A DNA stretch of 64,000 nucleotides. It comes from Chionis minor. Its lineage: Eukaryota > Chordata > Aves > Charadriiformes > Chionididae. Positions within the stretch are counted from its first letter, which is position 1; every line of letters starts with the position of its first letter. A program made the position numbers and the translations under genes. The stretch is taken from assembly GCA_013398295.1 (NCBI GenBank), contig VZSF01002040.1, positions 1 through 64,000 of the forward strand. Reading direction: 5' to 3'. Positions 34,501 to 47,945 of the stretch are shown piece by piece. The notes beneath the pieces are model-generated. The model was not told the origin of the DNA, did no database searches, and saw only the letters and a list, made by a program, of their open reading frames with translations.

Positions 34501-37500
34501 TATCAGAAATATAAGGGATTGGTTTTGTCACAGGAAAACCATGTATGGTTCAGTTTACAGCATAAGATATATCTTATTGCAAACCAGATCATAACATATA
34601 TTAAATGTGATCTTGAAATCATTCTGAGTGGTTCAAGTTTCTTTTAGGAGTCCACTCAGCTGTGACAATACTCAATGCAAAAGACGATGAAATTGACATA
34701 ATGAAATAAAAATACTATAAGCAAGTGTAAGTTAAATAAATACATACTGGATTCCTGTATAATTTCTGATTCAGAGAGCCATTAACTTTTAATTTTATAT
34801 GACAACTAACTTAAAATAAATCTGAAAGTCCCATGTAAAAAAAAAAATGAAAAAAACAGAATAAAACCCAATCCACCACACCATAAAAATATGTTTACAT
34901 AAATCCTTGTAACCTCTTTCATTACTCATTAAGAAAGAAGGAAACAGGAACAAAGTCAAGAAGAAAAGAGCATACAGGCAAGTATGCATATGTAGATATA
35001 TACAGAAGTACAACCTGGTTTGGGATCTTCTGAGGGCTTTTTTCATGCATGCATAGTAGGAAGTCATGCAGCTATAAAGGCTTTATTTTTGTAAGTGTAT
35101 ATATTTTTCTCCACTCTGGCTGAATTTTTTAATTTCAAGATGACAAATTGCAAAGCCCATGAAAGCACAAGTGAAATAAAAGAAGAAAAGACTGCAACCA
35201 AGTAGATTATTTTAAGGTTAAAAGTAGTAATGGATGAATGTGAGGACAGAAGGAAGAGAACAGAACTTTGTAGATGAGGCCAAAACATTCAATCTTTCTG
35301 CCAAAAAGTATGACCTCCTTTTGAAACATCTGTTTACAGAAAGAGAATTAAATGTTCTGAGCAGTCTGACATTTTGAAAGTGAATATTTTCTATTAATAA
35401 ACAGACAGATCAAAGAGAAAAATTTACTGGAGGAAGAGAAGAATCAGAAAAACTACGAAGCAAGAATTAATGACTAGAGACCAAAAACTAGTTTCAGGCT
35501 TACACTGGTGTATGGGGCACTCTAGCAAATCAGAAGAAGGGTGAGGAGGAGTAGATCATGTTGACCAATTCACTCAGTGCTCTGGCAAAATGTTCCCAGC
35601 TGGGTGTCCCACTGTGTGAGGGCTTGACAAGCATACAAACAAAGACAGATAATATTGCTATGCACAGATGTATGGATTAAGTATAAAATAGCTCTTATTT
35701 AGTGCCTATATTTGGTACATGCATACATAACTTCACTGACAAGTCATTGTATGCTTAAGCCAGAGATGATGCAATCCCTCTTTAGGAAAGTGCCTTAGAA
35801 ATTTGCAGTCACTGAAGCCTTAACCAAGGGTAGAGGATCTGCCAGGTCTGGGTCTTCCCTGCTGCCTCCCTGCAGGGTGATCCCAGGTCTTCCACCAGCT
35901 GTGGGATTTGAGAACATTAATCTCAGCATTGTTGTTCATTTCTGAATGCAAATCCATTCCTGATATTTCACACAACAACTAGTGAGAACAGAGAATAAAA
36001 AGCCAAAGTAATTCAGCCACTAGAGGAAGTAAAATGGCAAGATTTTCAGAGTGCTTATTTTGAAGTACAGAATGCAATTCTCTGATTGTATGTGAGTAGC
36101 TATCTGATGAGATCTTGGGTTGCCTACCTGGGGAAGCTGAAGAACATTTATGGGGAGATGCTACCAAATCTGAAGTATGAAAATGTATAAAACAGAAGCA
36201 AGCTGAATGAGAAAGAAGACACTTTGTCACATCATCCATAGTGATATATGTGAAGTGGATGCCACATGATGGTGCTGAATAAGTGGGAAAAGAAATCTGT
36301 AGGGAACAATAACAAGAAGGAAGAAGAAAAATCTGGGAAAACACCCAAAGAATCAATGAAAAAAGACAAAAGACAAGGAAATGTCAGTTATAAGATTTCT
36401 CAAAGAAGAAGAAGCAGCAGCAAGATTAATTGCACAGGAATTTTGATTGGGCAAGAAGGTTGTTGTGGCTAGACTAAGGGTCAGTTTCAGTGAAATGAAA
36501 ACCTGTTTATGTGGCAGACAATCTGGTGCTACAGGCTGTCTTCCAGTGCTGCTCAGCACAGTATAACTCTGGGAAGGCAACAAGGAGATATGAATAATGA
36601 TAGAAAATAATTTAAATGCAAGCAGGGAAAATATTGCAAAGCAGGGAAGATACATGGTTTATGTAATGTACATATTTGTCAAAATGGAGAAGACGCCTAT
36701 AAGAAAATGAAACAAAGAAGATGGCAAGTGTATTAGAAAAATTACAGTTGCAATATATTTTCCTTAATTAAGCAGCAGATTCACTACAAAGGCAGTTTTA
36801 GAAATATTTTGAATATTTTTGAACTAAATTTTATGTGAACGATTATGTAATTTAGTGTACTTTATCATGCACTTATAAAGTATTATTTCATAATGTCACT
36901 GACACTGTTTTTATGCCCAAAATAAAATATTTGGAACTATCTTCATTTATATCAGACACAATAGATCAGTAGCTTGTCATTTGTTACTATATGGTACTGA
37001 TAACAGCTATATTGCCCCCACAGTTTGTAACATTTAGCCCTTCCGATTTATTATTTAGCAATTTCAAATGAAAATTCTGGTAGTAAATTTCTGAATTTAT
37101 GCATATTTCATATGATTTCATTGTGGCAAAGATTTCCTTCTAATGATATCATAATTTGTAGCATATTCCATTCAGATAAGGGGTACGCAGTATAAACCCT
37201 TAGATTCACCAGAATAAAATAGTACTAAACAATAGCTGTGTGTTTTGCTAATGAATAATACATCCAGAGGAATGGTTTTTAGTATACTTACATTTTGTAC
37301 TTTTGTATACTTATTTTTATGTATATATACATCTAAGTATACAATACACTTGCTGTGGAATAAATTTATGATTAATATTTTTACTTGACTTTTCATACTC
37401 ATTTGCTCCTGATGGGTATACTTAGAGCTCTTTGAAGCACTAGTAGCTCCAAAAATGGAAACAGTTGTTGAGTATCTGAAAATTAAATTGGTTTTGTTTG

Positions 37501-37540
37501 TTAAAAGGTACATTGAATTGTCTTAAAGAATTATTGCTGA
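28536..37540. other. Long unassigned AT-rich interval
   Basis: No gene, LTR or CR1 recognised over about 9 kb. It includes a GC-richer patch at about 30005-30235 (separate entry). The longest frames (35979-36356 and 36353-36655, both minus, 125 and 100 residues) face a purine-rich plus strand and match no known family. It could contain intronic or intergenic sequence; nothing here decides which. Confidence 0.45.
30005..30235. other. GC-rich patch of unknown origin
   Basis: Against the AT-rich surroundings this stretch is rich in C and G (CTGGCCCTGCCCATTCTCC, GACAGTGTCAGTCCCTGACAC, CCCTCCACTGAGGGCCCCAC). It has sharp edges. It could be an old repeat fragment or a small regulatory element. I recognise no coding frame or repeat family. 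Confidence 0.4.
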
Positions 37541-37950
37541 TCATTTTAAGGCACTGGAGATTCTGGCATAAAAGGCTGAAAGTGCTGGAATTCTTCTGGA
37601 TGGAGAAGTCTTGGGGGAACTTAACAGTGTGTGTAAACACCCAGTGGGGGGAAGTTAACAAGAAGTTAACCAGACTCTTCTTATTTGTAGCCAGTGAAAA
37701 GGTAAGAGGGAAAGGGTACAAACTAAAATACAAGAAATTCTGTTTAAATGTTTTAAAATAAGCTTCTTCATTGTGAGGATGGTCAAGAACTGGGGAATTT
37801 TTTCCACAGAGGATGTGAAGCCTCCATCCAGTACCTGATTGGACATGGTACTTGGCACCCTGCTGTAGCTGAGCTTGCTTTGAGCTGGGAGGTTGGACAA
37901 GCTGATCTTCAGAAGCCCCTTCCAATCTCAGATATTCTCTGACACTGTGT
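37541..37950 (+). mobile_element. Degenerate CR1 LINE 3' fragment
   Basis: CTTCTTCATTGTGAGGATGGTCAAG, CTTGCTTTGAGCTGGGAGGTTGGAC, GATCTTCAGAAGCCCCTTCCAA and ATTCTCTGACACTGTG follow CR1 3' order. Upstream, the plus-strand frame at 37561-37760 keeps RGKGYKLKYKKFCLN, like the CR1 RT C-terminal end. It is older and more diverged than the other CR1 copies here. Confidence 0.75.
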
Positions 37951-40230
37951 TTTGGGTTTGTTTCATTTGGATTGTTTTGAACTTGCATTTTTGTCCATAT
38001 AGAAATACAAGAAATAGAGACCTGATCTAAGTAAAGTCTACCAACAAGAAGACGTTCACTGACATAAACCAGTTCTTAATTAAACTTTCACTAAATATTA
38101 TGAAGCCATCCTACGTGCAGAACAAAATCAGAACAAAAGATTATTAAGTAAAATGTTCTAGAAATAAATTAACAGTCCCTCTCTCCTAATATATTGGAGC
38201 TTCATAAATATTAATTTTTTGTAATTGTTTTCACAAAAAAGTAAAAGACCTGGGTCACAGGTGAGCCTGTATTGTTAAAAGGAAACACGGAAATTTTTGA
38301 TCGTTTATTCAGTTGCTCTATGGAAGAGATGTAGATTTGTCATCACAGCCTGTACAACACAGTTTTTTTCACTTATTGCGATTAGTTTGAACTAGTTTTA
38401 ATTAATGACTGTTGTGCTGCATAATACAGTATTTCAATGAAACAAAGAATTAAAGTGAAGATGAGTGTAGTTTGCTTGAATAATAAAATGCTGCTCACTA
38501 GGAGGAAACAGAACTTCAGTGATTTCAGCTCCCAAAAATGAATGTTTTGAGTAAGACTAAGTAGCCTTGATTCATTCCATAATTCATTTATGTAAGCAAT
38601 TCTCTTGAAATAAATCAGGCAACTAGAGTTTTCCATCCTTTTCTTAGGCATGTTCCCATCAGGGAAACAATTGCAGAACCACCCTGTCTTCAGAACAGGT
38701 GATTTACCATAGCTAATAATCAAATGGAGAGAAATTGGTACAAAAATTTTTCTCATTTCCCTTTTTCTCTAACTGGTCTGAAAGGATTGGTAACACATGG
38801 GAGACAATGAGACACAGAAATAATACTTCACTCTTGATTTACCTACTTCACAGAGGGATTAATTGCAATTTACCAAGAGGTTTTTATCACATATTTTTTT
38901 ATGACTATAAATAAATGTTTTTTGTAATTTTTCACTTTAGACTCTTTTTCTAGGCAATGTAATTTTTGTCACAGTGTAGTAGACTTCTTATGCATAGCTG
39001 CATCAACCTTGGTTACCGAAGCTGTGAAGTTAGCAGTAGTAATTCCTTATGACTTGGTATTCATTCTCCATTTTTACAGCACATTATATTTACCCTTGAA
39101 CAAGGAAGAAACAACATAACTTCTTTTTGTAAACGTACCTAAGATATGAAAGGTCTGTGCTGTTTCAGGTTGGTCAAGCAGGAAATATAGACTACTCTCA
39201 TGAGTGGGAATTTTGTATTCCTGCTGATACTGCAAGTCGTCTTCCCTCTGCAGCTCTCTAAAGGTTTCAACATCTTTTGCAGTACAGATTAAGTAAGTAC
39301 AGAGTATATAGAACTGTTGTAGCTTTTAAATGTTTAATCTCAGTCTATAGTGCTAAAGCTAATATTCACAGCCATTGAAGAGAAGACCTGTGACTAAGGT
39401 GCAAACCAATATATTCGAAAGATCTGCTGACTTTAACAGATTACCATAAGAAAAATAACATGACCTCCTAATCTGCATAAATAAATTCATGTAGACAATG
39501 CATCTCTGACATACATTCATATAAAGAATTATTTATTTATGTCAAAAATCCGCATAGTTCCTTGACCGCTAGGTAGCTAGATACTCCTTTACTTCCTTCT
39601 TAGTTCTAGTTACTAATTTAATTAAAAGATAGATAAATTACCTTAAAATTTTATTTTTAATATTCATCTTGGCATTTCCATTTAGAACGCTATGTTGTTT
39701 CTGTCATATGTAATGAAATCACCAGTGACAGACTAGTTATTCATGAGACAATTTTTGTAATTAAATATAGTCTTTGTATTAAATGAGTGCAAATTTGTGG
39801 TACAGCATCTTTGTTTTGAGATGTCTGAGTAGCAGTCTATAAAAAATTGAGTTTGGGATGATCTTAAGATAAAAAGAGACCATGGCTGAATTGTATCTTG
39901 TACCATATGCAGTCATTTAAAGAGAGAATTAATGGCATAGTTGATATAAAACATTAACATTTTGATTTAGTTGACTTTCAAATTCATTTTGTACTGAAAG
40001 AAATTACTATATGCAGTACCAAGCAAAAAAAAAAAAAAAAAATCCAATCCTAAATTTAAATACAGAGGTATTTGGGATTAAATTACTTTTTTTTTTTTTT
40101 TTGAAGAAAACATTTCTGAGATAGCTTGCCTTATAAGCAAAGAAAGAATACACTCATAACGTGAATGACAAAAGAAAATTACCAAAGTAAAATTTTAGGT
40201 TTTGGTTTGGTAAAGTTCTTCTTTTCTATA
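37951..40230. other. Unassigned AT-rich sequence
   Basis: No gene recognised. Poly-A (40026-40044) and poly-T (40087-40103) runs lie about 45 bases apart and could form a hairpin. The 124-residue minus frame at 38756-38382 has no recognisable motif. Confidence 0.45.
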
Positions 40231-40382
40231 AAAATATGGGCTCTTAAAAAAAATAAAAAAATAAAAAAACCCCAAACAACAAAGAAAACTCAAACCAAAC
40301 AAAAAAAAATGAAAAAAACCTAAAATCCAACACCCCCTACGCCCAAACCAACTTAAATAAACCCAAAACAAACAAAAAAATT
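40231..40382. repeat. A-rich low-complexity tract
   Basis: AAAAAAATAAAAAAATAAAA leads into CCAAACAACAAAG-type sequence and an AACACCCCCTACGCCC island, then more A-rich sequence. It may be a decayed retrotransposon tail. Confidence 0.85.
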
Positions 40383-43300
40383 GGAAGCTAAGGAGTCCAC
40401 TTGGACTACGTAAGTATCTTTGTTAATGCTACTTTGTAGGAATGAGCTGAAGAAATTGCCAGACTGCTTTGTTTGTTTGCTTTTTATGAATAAAAAGTGA
40501 AAAGGCTACCTGGATGGTAAATATTACTGAAGTAGAAAGGAGAAAATATGTGCTGAGATTTTAAACTGCTAGATAAACCCATTTTGCAGAAGGAAATTCA
40601 ATAACTATGAGGCATATAGGTAAAGATTTTATAACACCTAAGCAGCCTTAAGACATCTAGAAAAACACTTTCACTGTATTTGTAACTCTTCCTCTACTTT
40701 CTTTTTAACTCCACAAATTTACCACTTGGTCTTTACTGTTTGGCTCATTGAAAATAAATGCTGCTTACTGTGGACAGACTGGACTGTGTCTTGTAGACGC
40801 TACATATCCATTATGCCTCCATGCAACAAACCAATCCTCACAAAGTATTTTAATAAATGAACATAGCTATGAAACTCTTGAACTTGCTACCAAGTTGAGT
40901 GCATGAAAATGTAGGGAATGAAAGAACACAAGGACAAGGTATTTAATATTGCAATATTTAAAGGATGTTTTTAAGAACAAAGAACTTTTTAAACTCAACT
41001 TTCACACAATTAATCCAGCCAATTTCACAAGTACCCTTAGCATGAATCTGTCTCTTTCTTCCATTTAGCTCTTTTCCAGAACAGCCTCCCATTGTCCTTG
41101 ACTGCTGCCCATTAATCCTACCCTCTATAAATCTTAATTGCACACAGCAGTGCACCACTTATAAGTCTCCAAAAACCTGCTTAACTCTTTAGGAACTGTT
41201 ATATAATATTTATAACAAGTCCTTCACACAGTGAGAGGGAAATATGAATAAGGGTGTGAGGAAAGTTCTTAAAGGGAGAAAGAAGGCAATAGCTGTTACT
41301 GGAAAGGACAAAGGTAAAATGTCACAATAAATTTGGTATGTTTGTATGTGTTTATTTACATTTACATACTATTATTTTGTGAGGGTAATATTCCAAAATG
41401 CTTTGGCTTAAATCTTAGCTCAATTCTGCTGAGTATCATGCACATAACTCATATCAGAACACATACTGGCACTTGAGAGGACTGAAGTGGTTTGCCTATG
41501 TTGACCACTATGACAGTTGTCACATTTCGTGCATGCATAGTAAAGAAGAGTACACAGGCCTTTCAGATCTCATGGCCCTTCACTAAACCGTTTCTTCTTT
41601 CAATGTTATACAAATAATTATGATTATTATAGTCTATAAACAAGAATGCATATGCAATATTGCCACTAAGTGATCACACAGTTTTTATTTGATGTATCTT
41701 TCCTGCACTAGAATTCACACTTATCATATCCTTCTTTTGTGGAAGAATGCTGTTTTCATAAGTATAAAAATATATACACTGTCATTGCCGTAGCGCTTAT
41801 GCTAATGAATCAAACACAATCTACAAAAGCTGTGTCTTTGACTTGTGAAGACAATTCTTCCAAGACATCTTCAAAACCATACTATGGATAGCTACATTTT
41901 AGAAAGCAGCTATGCAGCCCATAGATGCTATATGTATAAAGTTGAAAAAAACCCCAAACAAACAAAAAAACCAACCAAACAAAAAAACCCCACTGAAAAT
42001 AAAATACTGCTAAGACAAAGAAAAGCAATCATGTATTTTCTAAGCTTCCTCCAATTGCCTGGAGGACTCTTCTTAATACAACATTGTGGAACACAAAGTT
42101 CTTTAATCCCACACTGTGTCTTGTACATAGTTAACATTCATATTTTTTCTCTGTAGTTCTTTTTAAGCATGTGGGAGCAAGAACTTTCTGCCCACCCTGG
42201 AATTAGATCTCAAGCACCAAACCAATAGGGATCCAACTCATTTAAGTTCTGTGGAGACTATTGCAATTCTATTTACAGTCAGTATCAATAACCCCTAAAT
42301 AGCATTTCTAGTTCATCTGGCAGCTCTCTAATTGGTTAAGACTGCATCTTACACAACAGATATGTATCCTATCCAGCATGAAGTCCCCACAGGTTATTTA
42401 TACCAAACAACTTTCTGAATATCCTGCTGCTTACTTGTGCTTGTGTCAATAAACAGACACTTAGTGAAGCAAACCTGGAAGTCACAAAGCTGTCCCGAAT
42501 GACTTCTTCCACCTCCTTCAATATTGTACATCCACAGAGGAAAGCAAAAACTGAAATCTGTATAGAATTTATGCAGAGACATACCAAACCTGCAGGGTGC
42601 TGATATTTTCTCCTTAAATCCTGCCTGCTCCTTTCACAATTGGATAAAAGATGAGAATACATAAAAAGCCTATTGTACATCAGCAGTCCACAGGCAGCAC
42701 AGCTAGGCTAAGCCCAACCAGTTGGCCACTGGATGCTGCTGTTGCCTCAGAGAAAAGTAGCAATAAACTCATTAAACTGGCTGCTGATCCTGTAATTCAT
42801 GAAGACAAAAAAGTTTGGAACTAGTTTTTTCAGGACTTTTGCTTGTTTTTAATTACCTTTATCTTGCAGTGTCAGATGCCACACACTAGTTTTTGAGAGC
42901 ATGTAGTCTTGTCTGTGCTGAAGGAATATCTTTTATCAGCCATGATTTTTTCCAACTACTAATAGTATGTTACCTCTGACTTTATACTGGTTTTGACACA
43001 TTTTATTAAGAAAAATGATATTTATTCCTTAGGGTACACCCTCCCAACCGAAAAAGAAAAAGAAAAGAACTGCAACCTTTTGTTTGTTTGTTTTTAGACC
43101 AGTACTATCTCATAGTCAAATCATAAATGTTCTATTTTAATTTTTTTTTTCTGTCCTTATTTCTACTGTAGTAAATGTTAGATTAGTATCTATTAATTAG
43201 AAATGGAACATGTAGAGGCTGTATGATAGAACATTAAAGCATCTATTTTTGTGGAATGACTCTATTACTATCTGAGAGATGTATGAATACTGAGATATAT

Positions 43301-44238
43301 GACTGAATTTTATGTGATCAAGCTGTCTGTTTTTCCTTTATTATATTATTTCAATGTTACATTATTATGTAAAATACTTATGACCCTTGCTATCATTGTT
43401 TATCAAACTGCCTCTGTTCCACAATAACTAAAAAATAATGTAATCAAGGATCCTAATTTTATCACACCAAAGTTAGTTCAAATATCTTAGATAACAAGTC
43501 TATATTTCACCTACAGAAAAAGGAAGCTTTTTTAGATATGCTAACAAAACCCATCAATCATATATATAAAAAACTTAATACTCCTATTAGTAGATGTTGA
43601 TTCTGAAAAACAGAGGAAGAGAAGGATAGTTCTGCCTAGAAAATAGCACATAAAGTAGCACATCAAGGATTTTTTTCCCCATGAACTCTGGGGAACTGGA
43701 CTGCTGCCCCATACATGTCCTTATTTTCTGCAAGCAATTAACATTTTTCAATTAATGGTCAAATGGGTTGAACACCTAAAAATGCAGTTCTCTCAACAAC
43801 TGTTTTCTCCAAGTCTGGTCCCACCATGAAATCAAATTTGGTCAGTACCAGGTCACTGCCCTTACTTGAACTGTCCCTTTTTGATATAGGTAACAAACAT
43901 GTTCTCTCCTACTTGCGCCAAAATTAACTGAAAAACAGTCAAATCAAGCAGAGGCCTTTTCCAAATATATCATAAGAAACAAAAAGGACAATTTCTGCAG
44001 AGAAAGAAAACATTGACCAAACTGAAATTGGTAGCAGTAAAAATGTAGGAATGGTAAATCTACTGTAAAATTCTCCCTTCTCCTTCATAACAGTGCAAAG
44101 GATAAAACAAATAACAATCTGGTTCAGTTCATTAGTAAATGTAACAATTTCTTAACCTCATATCTTATGATTGATGGAGCTTTAATTGGTATTTTAAGTA
44201 GCATTTGATCTTGAACAGACTGGTGATTGATGAGAAGT

Positions 44239-44263
44239 CAATCAATCAATCAATCAATCAAAT
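44239..44263. repeat. (AATC)n microsatellite
   Basis: About six uninterrupted AATC units following GATGAGAAGTC. Confidence 0.92.
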
Positions 44264-46420
44264 CTTAATTGGAGACAAAGCACAAAAGAAAATAACAGTT
44301 AAGATAGTAATTTCTGATGACGCTAAGAACCTTATTAGATTTCATGGGAACTGACAGAGTCTAGGAAAAGAAATTCCCACAGAGAGGTTTCTGGGTTTAG
44401 GATGGCTTGGTTTTCACATTGTCCGTTGTGCTGTGCAAGCATAGCACTAGAGAAAATGGAAATATAGATCTGAATACTCTCTTTTCTCTGTTCTGGTTTG
44501 GGCAATACACATTTCCTGAGAGGACTGGAAAAGCAATAGATGGTTTAGGGGATTAGAGAGATGGTGATCACGCTCTCTCTTTATGTCTCCTTGTCTCTTG
44601 TCTCTCGGTAATAGAACTTTAAGTACCAGGGAATTACTTACACTTCTGTCTCAGAATTAATGTTAAGCAGGAACAAGAAAACCCTATTAAGAAGCAGAAG
44701 AAACCAATAGATCTCTTGAAATATGTCTACTTATTAGAAAAGTCTACTCCCAAATAAACTTATTTTGAAGATAAAGGAGAGGGATAAAGGTAAAAACTGA
44801 GGAGAAGCAGGTAGTAAAGCATTCTTGGCATCTGATCTCACTTTGTCATTACTAACACATCTCAGTTTTATTTGAATGACTAAAAAATAATAACATTAAA
44901 AAAAGAAAACAAAAAGTCCCTATCTATTGAGTGACAAGCCTGAAAGAAAAATTACTATGTTATCCACATACAGAGTTGGATTTGGTAAGAAACTAGTACC
45001 ACTTTTCTTTTAAATATACAATGACTGTTTCTCAGGTAAAGAAGCAATGGGCACAGAAATCTGAATGCTTGACACCAGATATCCATGCCAACCTTAGGAT
45101 AAGTGGATTATGCATTCTTTTTCAAACTCTATCAGCCAGGGAGCTATGAAAATTAATAATATAATTACTAGGACCTGGAAGTTAAAACTATTGTGCAGCT
45201 GTCAGTAAGGTTTTATCTATTATCACTTTCGATTTAAGCACACTTGCCATGTTTTAACCCCAGCCTTCCTTAAAAAAAAAGGAAAAAAAAGTTTTAACAC
45301 CTCATTGCCATATTGCAGGTTCATTTATAATGAGAATCCTGTTGCCTGGATTCATGAATTTTGCTGCATTATCATCACTGCTAGGAAAAACTGTCTTATC
45401 TTTTAGCATTTTTCCCTCAGATAAAAGAAAATGTCATTCCTGTTTGACAAATGCTTTCATATGGACCAAGATTTTACTCCCTGTGTGTAGCAACACAGAC
45501 AAAAAAAATATTACTTGGTTTTCCATGTCCTTTCCTTTAACATGACTGAGAAACCTTTGAAATTTTAATAGCATGTAGACTTTAATAACAAATTTTTAAG
45601 ACGTTAACTCTGTCTCATGTTATTTGGTTTGAATTAAGATTTTTTACTTAGATTATGCCATTATTCAGAAAAACCTATGTAAGGAATATGCAAAATTTTG
45701 AGAAGATTTTAAAATGAATTTAAAATTATTTTTTAATCTGTCTTCTTAAAGATGTAGTAAGTAAAGAACTCATAAAGTTACAGAGACAAGTTTGGACACT
45801 TTGACAGACAACATTAATGCCAAAGAGATTTAACTGCCCTGAAAGAGTAAGGAATAAAATAATTTAAGGCAGCTTTAAGGAAATTATGTGAAAATTTCCA
45901 GACATAATCTGAAACAGTAATTACAGATAGCAATTGTTCTACTGTTGGACAATAGAATGAGCTTCTTATTTTCTTATTCATTCAATTCAGTTCATGATGA
46001 ATTGTTATTAATGTGTTTATTTCACAAGAATTTAGAGACCAATCTTCATTCCCAGGGAGAAAAGGCTGACATGGGAAATTGTACAATAAGTAAACCACAT
46101 CTCTGACAAACAGAAAAGAAACCTAAACTAAGGTGAAATACGAGAATAAAACTGTCTTAAAATGTCCTTAGTGGTTCCCAATTTTAGAATTACAGGGATG
46201 ATATTCCATGCAATTGCTGAAGTAGGGAGACAGTTAAAGAAGAAGTAACATCTACTTTTAAAATATTTTTTCACTGGTGGTTTGTGGAAAGAAATAACAC
46301 CTGATTTAAAGTTACTTGATTAATAAAATTATTAGCTTTTGAAACACTCCCTAATTATTTTTCGTAGCAATGCTTAAATAAAGATATTAATAGACCAAAG
46401 AATAGACTTTTAACAGCTTC

Positions 46421-46460
46421 AGTTCCTTGTCATAACTAACAGTTCCTTGTCATAACTCAG
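46421..46460. repeat. 20-bp tandem duplication
   Basis: AGTTCCTTGTCATAACT occurs at 46421 and again at 46441. The last three bases of the two units differ. Confidence 0.9.
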
Positions 46461-46899
46461 TAATAACACGTTTCTGCAAAAAGGCTTCAGATTACAGTTA
46501 CTCATTCTTATGTTTCTCAACACGTAATATATAAACCTGTTATTAAAATATAATAAACCTGTTAATATTATCACTAAAACTAAGTTGACATGAAATTCTT
46601 TTGAAGAGAAGACAGATGTAGTTTTTACTTAGAAGTTGGTAGAAGTGAATCCTGGACTTATTTTTCATGTACGCTTAAGAAAGGAAAGTAAAAACTTCAG
46701 TAGTTTTGGTCAAAGAATGGCTTTTATGATGTTATATACACCTAGATAATCTTACAGGGCGTAAGACATAAACCACAACTACAACTCATAGTCATAAGAG
46801 GAAGATACATTTTAGATGTTTGGATCACTCATGAAACCACTTGCTAAGATTGCTGACCTATTTTTAAGCAGTAAAGCAAAGCAAGTTTTCTACCTTCCG

Positions 46900-46971
46900 C
46901 TGCCTTCCCCTGCCCTCCCCTGCCTTCCCCTGCCCTCCCCTCTCCTCTCCTCTCCTCTCCTCTCCTCTCCT
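46900..46971. repeat. Compound CCCCTGCCTT / CTCCT pyrimidine microsatellite
   Basis: About four alternating CCTGCCTTCC and CCTGCCCTCC units (10-bp period) lead into about nine CTCCT-type pentamers. The whole tract is pure pyrimidine plus G on the plus strand. The reading frame at 46816-47124 runs through it by chance. Confidence 0.92.
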
Positions 46972-47945
46972 CACTACCTTCTATTACAACATTATCCCAC
47001 TTTTGCTTCTTTTCTTCATGATTTTTGCATCTGTTTTCTAGGTAATTCAGACATGCTATTTGTATTGTATTTTCTGGTTGAAGAAGAGATTAACAAGAAA
47101 GAAACCCATTGGACTTCTTGCTGAGTGTTTTAAGATAGATCATGAACTACTAAAGTGGACTTTTAAATACCTCATTTGAGCTTCTTTGTAAAGCATGGTT
47201 GTTTTGTGGATTAGAGAATAAAATATACACAATTTCATAGAACAGTACCTCACTGATATACCTGAATGTTTGCTTTGTGTTTCTCCTGTTGATATTTATC
47301 ATCTTTTTCATGACATTTTGTTAATATATTTGATGAAAAAAAAAAAAAAAAGAAAATGGCCATGTTAGCCTTAGAATGATGATGTTTCAATGGCAGGATT
47401 AACAAATCAATCACTCAGTCATTTTGTAATAAATATGGGGAGAGCCACGTCAAAACGCGACATCCAAAGGAAATAAGATCCTGACAAGTACTTGACCTGT
47501 GGAAAGGTTGCATTATCTTTTTTTTTTCAGTTATAATCAAAATCTTTTAAACCTCATATCTGTTCAAATTTTAAATTCCTCAGACAATGTAACTTTTTTT
47601 TTCAGCTGGAAAAGGTAACTGATTTAATTAAACATTGATCCAAAATACATTGAAGTTGATGAAAGGTTTTTCACTGACTTCAGAGGGACTTGTATAAGAC
47701 TTTAATAATCTGTTTCTTTGTCACATCAATATGGTATGCTGTAGCCTGGGAAACAGCTTCAGTGTTTATCACTCCAGTAGAGAGATTAGTATAAAAAGTA
47801 ATTTTTCTTTTTGGGCATGAATGACTGAGGAATTAATTTTTAGAGATTTTCAGGTGTCCTGTCCCAGCAGAAATCAAATTTTGAATTTATTTTTTTTTCT
47901 CCTTGAAACAATTGTGTAGCTTCTTTCCCCTGCAGTCTGTACTGT
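46972..47945. other. Unassigned AT-rich sequence with a poly-A run
   Basis: No gene recognised. A run of A is at 47336-47351. Confidence 0.45.

Larger units (their letters stand above)
40383..46904. other. Long unassigned AT-rich interval
   Basis: No gene or long repeat recognised. It contains an A/C-rich tract at 41945-41995, an (AATC)n microsatellite at 44239-44263, an A tract near 45271, and a 20-bp tandem duplication at 46421-46460. Confidence 0.45.

Noticed and set aside
35979..36655. Two adjoining minus-strand frames of 125 and 100 residues, considered as exons of one gene
   Set aside because: The plus strand is purine-rich here, which lowers the stop frequency on the other strand. 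No domain, splice pattern or family match could be supported.
40026..40103. Poly-A and poly-T 45 bases apart, considered as an inverted-repeat mobile element
   Set aside because: Only homopolymers are complementary. There are no terminal inverted repeats or target duplications, so it is probably two simple repeats.
44239..44263. (AATC)n considered as a CRISPR-like array
   Set aside because: It is a plain tetranucleotide microsatellite without spacers, in an animal genome.
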